Source: Desulfurivibrio sp044068515
GTDB taxonomy: Bacteria > Desulfobacterota > Desulfobulbia > Desulfobulbales > Desulfurivibrionaceae
Direction of reading: 5' to 3'
DNA: 17,997 nucleotides
Assembly: GCF_044068515.1 (NCBI RefSeq)
Contig: NZ_JBIPKI010000047.1
Span: 1 to 17,997, forward strand
The notes under the pieces were generated by a model. The model had not been told where the DNA came from and did no database searches. It saw only the letters and a program-made list of their open reading frames with translations. Below are positions 13,735 through 17,997 of this stretch, one piece after another; within the stretch, counting starts at the first letter, position 1; the number at the start of each line of letters is the position of its first letter. The position numbers and the translations under genes are program-made.

Positions 13735-14901
13735 TCAGCTCTCGTTTTTGCGCAGAAAGGTCGGGCGCTCGAAATCATCTTCGAAGATCCGATCCGGAAA
13801 GGGCTTGCGCCCGCCCTGGCCGGCGGCTTCACGGACACAACCGCCGTTCTTGCCGGTCAGGGGCAGTTTCTGAGCCGTGAGTTCCCTTTTCGCTCCCAAC
13901 GGCAGGGGGCGGATCTTGTCGGAAACCTCCTCGAGCTCCTCCACCGCGCGAATGCCGGTGGCGATCACGGTTACCCGCAGCTCATCGCCCAGGTTGTCAT
14001 CAAAAATAACCCCCAGGATGATATTGGCGTCCTCGTGCACCTCCTCGTAGATCTTGGTGGTCGCCTGGGTCACTTCGGCCATGGTCAGGGTATCCTGGCG
14101 GGCGGAAATGTTGACCAGCACCCCCTTGGCTCCATCGATGCTGATATCCTGGAGCAGGGGGCTGGCGATGGCCATGTTGACCGCCTCGATGGCCCGGTTT
14201 TCTCCGACGCCCTGGCCGGCGCCCATCAGGGCCGGTCCCATCTCGTTCATCACCGTGCGGACATCGGCAAAGTCCGGGTTGATATAACCGGGCAGGTTGA
14301 TCAGGTCGGTAATGCCCTTGACGGCCTGGACCAGGACATCATCGGCCATTTTCATGCCGTCGATGAAGCGGGTTCCTTTCTGGGCCAGGGAAATCAGGCG
14401 GTCATTGGGAATGGTGATAATCGTGTCGACATGGGCTTTAAGTTCCTTCCAGCCGTTATCGGCATTTTTCATCCGGGTACGCCCTTCGAAGGCGAAGGGC
14501 TTGGTAACCACGCCGACGGTCAGGGCCCCCATTTCCTTGGCCACCCGGGCCACCACCGGAGCCCCGCCGGTGCCGGTACCACCACCCAGTCCGGCCGTGA
14601 CAAAGACCATGTCACTGTCCTGGAGCAGGTTGCGGATCTCGTCGATTGATTCTTCCGCCGCCTCCCGGCCGACATCGGGTCGGGCTCCCGCCCCCAACCC
14701 TTTGGCCAGGGAGGGCCCGATCTGGATGCGGATATCGGCCTTGGACTGCTCCAGGGCCTGCAGGTCGGTGTTGCCGGTGATAAACTCCACCCCCACAAGT
14801 CCGCTTTCCACCATGGTATTGACGGCGTTGCCGCCCCCGCCGCCAATGCCGAAAACCTTGATTCTCGCCCGCGATTCCGCTTCCGCCAGTTTAAATGCCA
14901 T
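13735..14901 (-). CDS. ftsZ: Cell division GTPase FtsZ
   Basis: FtsZ is the tubulin-like GTPase that polymerises into the Z ring. The 388-aa protein has the glycine-rich nucleotide start GIGGGGGNAV (18-27) and the tubulin signature GGGTGTG (106-112). The T7 loop N208/D210/D213 (NPDFAD) completes the active site across subunits. A short linker of about 50 residues leads to the conserved C-terminal peptide DDFERPTFLRK (375-385), which binds FtsA and other tethers. The ATG at 14901 has AGGGGG about 6 bases upstream. In-frame extension to 14964 adds residues not seen in FtsZ. It is 64 bases after ftsA, a gap that contains a 7-bp hairpin. Confidence 0.98.
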   Translation of the reverse strand: MAFKLAEAESRARIKVFGIGGGGGNAVNTMVESGLVGVEFITGNTDLQALEQSKADIRIQIGPSLAKGLGAGARPDVGREAAEESIDEIRNLLQDSDMVFVTAGLGGGTGTGGAPVVARVAKEMGALTVGVVTKPFAFEGRTRMKNADNGWKELKAHVDTIITIPNDRLISLAQKGTRFIDGMKMADDVLVQAVKGITDLINLPGYINPDFADVRTVMNEMGPALMGAGQGVGENRAIEAVNMAIASPLLQDISIDGAKGVLVNISARQDTLTMAEVTQATTKIYEEVHEDANIILGVIFDDNLGDELRVTVIATGIRAVEELEEVSDKIRPLPLGAKRELTAQKLPLTGKNGGCVREAAGQGGRKPFPDRIFEDDFERPTFLRKNES

Positions 14902-14938
14902 AGCCTGCCCCCTTGTGCTAACGATTATCTGCCGACCA

Positions 14939-14961
14939 CGCCACGACCGCCGTCCGTGGCG
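14939..14961 (-). repeat. Hairpin between ftsA and ftsZ
   Basis: CGCCACG and CGTGGCG form a perfect 7-bp stem (14939-14945 with 14955-14961) with a 9-base loop. It begins 4 bases after the ftsA stop and ends about 37 bases before the ftsZ ATG. No T-run follows, so it is more likely a processing or stability element than a terminator. Confidence 0.4.
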
Positions 14962-14965
14962 CAAC

Positions 14966-16198
14966 TTAAATCACGCTTTTGAACCATTCCTTCATCCGGC
15001 TGCCGAGCCGGGTAAACATTTTGCCGGAGCGCACCCTGAACCCACCGGCCGGGTCGTGGCGGGTTCCGTAGATCAACAGCCCCACCGCCGTGGCCCACTG
15101 GGGGGAATCCACCATCTCGTCCAGGCCTTCAAGGTTGGCGGGGTAGCCGATCCGGACCGGCAAATCAAAAATCTGCTCGGCCAGTTCCTCGATGTGCTCG
15201 AGCATGGCGGTGCCCCCGGTCAAGACCAGCCCGGCATTGACCAGTTCCTTATAGCGCGAATCGACCATTTCCTGGTTGATCAGGGTCAGCATTTCCTCCA
15301 CCCGCGGCTCCAGGATCTCGCCCATGACCCGGCGGGAAAGCCGGCGGGATTTACGGCCGCCCACGCTGGGAACCTCGATGACCTGGTCCTTGTCGATCAG
15401 CGAGGCCAGAGCGCAACCAAATTCTTCCTTGAGCCGTTCGGCTTCCCGCAGGGGAGTCCGCAGCCCCACCGAAAGATCATTGGTCAGGTTATGGCCGCCC
15501 AGGCCCAGGACAAAAGTATGCTTGATGGTGCCCCCGGAAAAAACCGCCAGATCGGAAGTGCCGCCCCCGATATCGAGCAGGCCCACCCCCAGCTCCATTT
15601 CCTCGCGGGTCAGGACCGCCTCCGCCGAAGCCAGGGGTTCAAGAACCACGTCGGCCACGTTGAGGCCGGCCCGATTGCAGCACTTAACGATATTGTGCAC
15701 CGCGGTCACCGCCCCGGTCACGATATGGACATCGGCTTCCAGCCGCACCCCGGTCATGCCGATGGGGTCCTGGATATCGGGCTGGCCATCGACGATGAAT
15801 TCCTGGGGCAGAACATGGATGATCTCCTGATCCGGGGGCATCGGTACCGCCCGGGCCGCATCCACCACCCGATCGATATCGTCCTGGCTGATTTCCCCGG
15901 AACGAATGGGAATCAGGCCGTGGGAATTGAAGCCCTTGATATGACTGCCGGCAATCCCCACATAAACCGAGCCGATCTCGCAGTCGGCCATCTGTTCGGC
16001 CTCTTCCACCGCCCGCCGGATCGAATCCACCGTACTTTCGATGTTGACCACCACCCCCCGGCGCAGCCCCACCGAGGGGGCCCGGCCAACCCCGATTATT
16101 TTCACCTGCCGGCCATAAACCTCGGCCACCACCGCGCAAATCTTGGTGGTCCCGATATCCAGACCGACCAGCAGTTCTCCCTTTTCATCCCGACTCAT
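14966..16198 (-). CDS. ftsA: Cell division protein FtsA
   Basis: FtsA is the actin-like ATPase that anchors FtsZ filaments to the inner membrane. The 410-aa protein has the phosphate-1 motif VGLDIGTTKI (11-20), phosphate-2 LLDIGGGTSDL (207-217) and the adenosine motif LVLTGGTAML (324-333). The 1C-type subdomain lies between them. The C-terminal 394-410 segment (MFTRLGSRMKEWFKSVI) is a basic amphipathic helix suited to membrane targeting. The ATG at 16198 follows AGAGGAAAG. An in-frame TTG at 16252 would add 18 non-conserved residues and is rejected. It lies 31 bases after ftsQ and 64 bases before ftsZ, in the usual dcw order. Confidence 0.97.
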   Translation of the reverse strand: MSRDEKGELLVGLDIGTTKICAVVAEVYGRQVKIIGVGRAPSVGLRRGVVVNIESTVDSIRRAVEEAEQMADCEIGSVYVGIAGSHIKGFNSHGLIPIRSGEISQDDIDRVVDAARAVPMPPDQEIIHVLPQEFIVDGQPDIQDPIGMTGVRLEADVHIVTGAVTAVHNIVKCCNRAGLNVADVVLEPLASAEAVLTREEMELGVGLLDIGGGTSDLAVFSGGTIKHTFVLGLGGHNLTNDLSVGLRTPLREAERLKEEFGCALASLIDKDQVIEVPSVGGRKSRRLSRRVMGEILEPRVEEMLTLINQEMVDSRYKELVNAGLVLTGGTAMLEHIEELAEQIFDLPVRIGYPANLEGLDEMVDSPQWATAVGLLIYGTRHDPAGGFRVRSGKMFTRLGSRMKEWFKSVI

Positions 16199-16229
16199 GC
16201 TCTTTCCTCTTCTTGGCCTGCTCTTTTGC

Positions 16230-17057
16230 TCAACCGCCGTTGCCCCTTTCAACCAGCACCCGGTCCGGCAGATAATCCATGCGAATGGCGGCGGTGTCCG
16301 TAAAAACTCTCTCCTTGTAGAGCCAGTTCAATACCTGGGCCAGGCGATTATAATTCCGGGACACTTCCCGGCTTTCCCCCAGGTAAATGGGGAAGGGACG
16401 GCTGACCAGAAAAAGGGTCATGGTCCCCTCCTCGCCCAGGTTAATCTCCGATATCCCCTGGGCCGGCAAGATCACCCCGCCCCGCCCGGCCTGGCGAATC
16501 AGGCTCAAGGCCCGCTGCAGGGCCTGGCGCTGTTCTTCCCCCCAGTCGCCGGCGGTGCCCAGACCGGTTATCACCGGAAAATCCAAATCCTCCGGCGGCA
16601 AGGCCCGGGCAAACGGCACTCCGAAGCGGTCCGTGTAATAAAGGCCCCCGGGCAGGCTCAACAGAGCCAGCGGCCGCCGCTCCTGGACCGTGATCTCCAG
16701 GCGGTTGGGCCAGTCCCGCCGGACCTCGGCCGCCTCGATCCAGTCGTGGGCCTCGATCCGGGCCCGGACTTTGCCGGCGGACAGGGCCAGCAGGTTGCTG
16801 TGGACGTCAACTCCGCTCAGGGCCAGCACTTCTTTTTTGGTGGTCCGAACGTTGCCTTCGATCCTGATCGAGGTGATCTGGAAAAAGGCCGACTGGCCCA
16901 GTTGCTGCCAGACCAGCAGGCCGCCAAGGCCGGCAACCGCCAGCAACCCCGCCAGGACCGCCCCGAGCACCGCCAGCTTGCCGCCCAGCCCGGCGGAGCC
17001 GGCCGGGGAAAAGCCCCGGCGCTGGCCCCATTTTTTTTGCTGTAACGGCTTTTTCAT
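16230..17057 (-). CDS. ftsQ: Cell division protein FtsQ/DivIB
   Basis: FtsQ is a bitopic inner-membrane protein that links early Z-ring proteins to the FtsBL and FtsW/FtsI complex. The 275-aa protein has a basic cytoplasmic tail (1-26), one membrane helix (about 27-50), a POTRA domain (about 58-127, starting FQITSIRIEGNV) and a periplasmic FtsQ domain reaching the C-terminus. The ATG at 17057 overlaps the murB stop as ATGA, pointing to translational coupling; its own Shine-Dalgarno (AAAGAG) is weak, consistent with that. The next gene, ftsA, begins 31 bases after its stop. Confidence 0.95.
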   Translation of the reverse strand: MKKPLQQKKWGQRRGFSPAGSAGLGGKLAVLGAVLAGLLAVAGLGGLLVWQQLGQSAFFQITSIRIEGNVRTTKKEVLALSGVDVHSNLLALSAGKVRARIEAHDWIEAAEVRRDWPNRLEITVQERRPLALLSLPGGLYYTDRFGVPFARALPPEDLDFPVITGLGTAGDWGEEQRQALQRALSLIRQAGRGGVILPAQGISEINLGEEGTMTLFLVSRPFPIYLGESREVSRNYNRLAQVLNWLYKERVFTDTAAIRMDYLPDRVLVERGNGG

Positions 17058-17997
17058 TCTCTTTCAAACCCCAGCAGGTGAACTTCGGGCTCCAATCTCA
17101 CCCCAAACCGGGCAAGAACCTGCTCCTGGACCAGCTTCATCAGGGCCAGAAGATCCGCCGCCCGCGCCCCCTGACTGTTAATCAGAAAGTTAGCGTGCTT
17201 GCGGGACACCTGGGCTCCCCCCACCCGAACGCCTTTCAAACCCGCTTGCTCAATCAGCCGGCCGGCATAATCGCCGGGTGGATTCTTGAAAAATGAACCG
17301 GCGCTGGCGACCCCCCGGGGTTGGGCGGCCCGGCGCTGTTCATGCCGCTGCCGCACCAGGGCCTGGATTGTTGCAGGCTCGCGAGCCACCAGGGCCAGAA
17401 TCGCGGCCCCAACCACCTCATCGGCGGCCAGCCCCTGGACCAGCCGGTAGGAAAATTCCAGGGCCGAGCGGTTTATCACCCGCACCCGGCCGCCACTGAC
17501 AACTTCCAAAGCGTGCACCCGTTCGCCCAGAGATTCCCCCCAGGCCCCGGCATTCATCATCACCGCCCCTCCGATGCTGCCGGGGATCCCGGCCAGAAAC
17601 TCCAAGCCCCCCAAGCCCCGTTTCAGCGCCCAGGCCAATAGGGCCGCCAGGCTGCAGCCGGCCTCAACCCGAACCAAAACCCGGTCGGCGGCTTCCCTCC
17701 CGGCAGGTTCCGGGGCCACCGGCACCCGGGTGATCCGGCCCAGGCGCTGACCCAGGATAATCGCCACCCCGGCATAGCCCTCATCGGCCACCAGCAGATT
17801 GCTGCCTCGGCCCAGAACCCGGCGCGGACAGCCCAGCCAGTCCAGCAGGGCCAGCAGGGAGGCCAGTTGGGCCAGGGTGGAGGGCCGGGCCGCCACCGCC
17901 GCCGGTCCCCCCACCCGCAGGGTGGTCAGGGGCGCCAGGGGCTCGTTGCGGCGCAGCTCACCGTCCCAGTTTTCAGAGAACAGGGGGCACTCGGCAG
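17054..17997 (-). CDS. murB: UDP-N-acetylenolpyruvoylglucosamine reductase MurB (partial, N-terminus outside window)
   Basis: MurB is a cytoplasmic FAD enzyme that reduces UDP-GlcNAc-enolpyruvate to UDP-MurNAc with NADPH. The visible part is about 313 residues and stays open to the window's right edge, so the start is missing. A GTG at 17914 is only an internal Val in the family motif TTLRVGGPA. FAD-binding segments are GRGSNLLVAD and FLAGIPGSIGGAVMMNAGAWG. The loop FSYR and the catalytic Ser in SAGSFFKNP are present, and the C-terminal E in LEPEVHLLG is the probable catalytic Glu. The SxGSxFKNP type indicates the shorter type II MurB. The stop overlaps the ftsQ ATG. Further dcw genes such as murC are expected beyond the edge, by inference. 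Confidence 0.96.
   Translation of the reverse strand, partial: AECPLFSENWDGELRRNEPLAPLTTLRVGGPAAVAARPSTLAQLASLLALLDWLGCPRRVLGRGSNLLVADEGYAGVAIILGQRLGRITRVPVAPEPAGREAADRVLVRVEAGCSLAALLAWALKRGLGGLEFLAGIPGSIGGAVMMNAGAWGESLGERVHALEVVSGGRVRVINRSALEFSYRLVQGLAADEVVGAAILALVAREPATIQALVRQRHEQRRAAQPRGVASAGSFFKNPPGDYAGRLIEQAGLKGVRVGGAQVSRKHANFLINSQGARAADLLALMKLVQEQVLARFGVRLEPEVHLLGFERE

Noticed and set aside
14902..14964. 21-residue N-terminal extension of FtsZ
   Set aside because: The extension is Arg-rich, overlaps the intergenic hairpin and lacks a ribosome site; the ATG at 14901 matches the usual FtsZ start.
16199..16252. 18-residue TTG-initiated extension of FtsA
   Set aside because: It needs a TTG start inside the end of ftsQ and adds non-conserved residues; the ATG at 16198 has a good Shine-Dalgarno.
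14297..16303. A 668-codon plus-strand frame opposite ftsZ and ftsA
   Set aside because: It spans two conserved division genes in antisense and shows no domain or start signal of its own.
1..17997. CRISPR array, insertion sequence, prophage or integron
   Set aside because: No regularly spaced repeats, transposase or integrase motifs, or terminal inverted repeats were seen; gene content is core metabolism and cell division.

Overview
The window reads as chromosomal DNA of a GC-rich, Gram-negative dissimilatory sulfur-metabolising bacterium, most likely a Desulfobacterota lineage close to Desulfobulbales. The basis is a complete aprBA plus qmoABC set beside an ordinary proteobacterial-type murB-ftsQ-ftsA-ftsZ cluster, all with similar base composition. 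No species can be named from this sequence alone. No mobile element, CRISPR array or sign of recent transfer was seen.

Layout, left to right. Positions 1-781 hold a four-tRNA operon on the minus strand: Thr(TGT), Tyr(GTA), Gly(TCC), Thr(GGT). It has its own sigma70-like promoter at 753-781 and an intrinsic terminator at 25-51. This is the tRNA order known upstream of tufB in E. coli. Positions 836-5949 hold qmoABC on the minus strand, closed by a strong terminator at 836-873. qmoA and qmoB are tightly coupled, but qmoB and qmoC are separated by about 310 bases that contain a long imperfect hairpin. A perfect 15-bp terminator at 6200-6240 separates qmo from the upstream aprBA unit (6283-8792). 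aprBA has a near-consensus promoter at 9069-9097 and a leader of about 270 nt with at least four possible hairpins.

Divergent from aprBA is a YkgJ-like CxxxCC metal-binding protein gene (9300-10277, plus strand). It converges on a long minus-strand block that runs, in transcription order, murB (cut by the window edge), ftsQ, ftsA, ftsZ, a B12-binding radical SAM protein, and a membrane sensor histidine kinase that overlaps the radical SAM stop codon.

How the genes work together. AprBA interconverts adenosine 5'-phosphosulfate and sulfite plus AMP. QmoABC is the membrane complex thought to link AprBA to the menaquinone pool. ATP sulfurylase (sat) and a promoter-distal gene like the one known after qmoC in Desulfovibrio are absent here. 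The right half supplies peptidoglycan precursor synthesis (MurB) and septum assembly (FtsQ, FtsA, FtsZ). The radical SAM and kinase genes sit at the 3' end of that cluster without an obvious known division role. The most notable points are the structured apr leader, the CxxxCC gene divergent from apr, the split between qmoAB and qmoC, a full four-cysteine cluster motif in QmoA, and the ftsZ-radical SAM-kinase arrangement.
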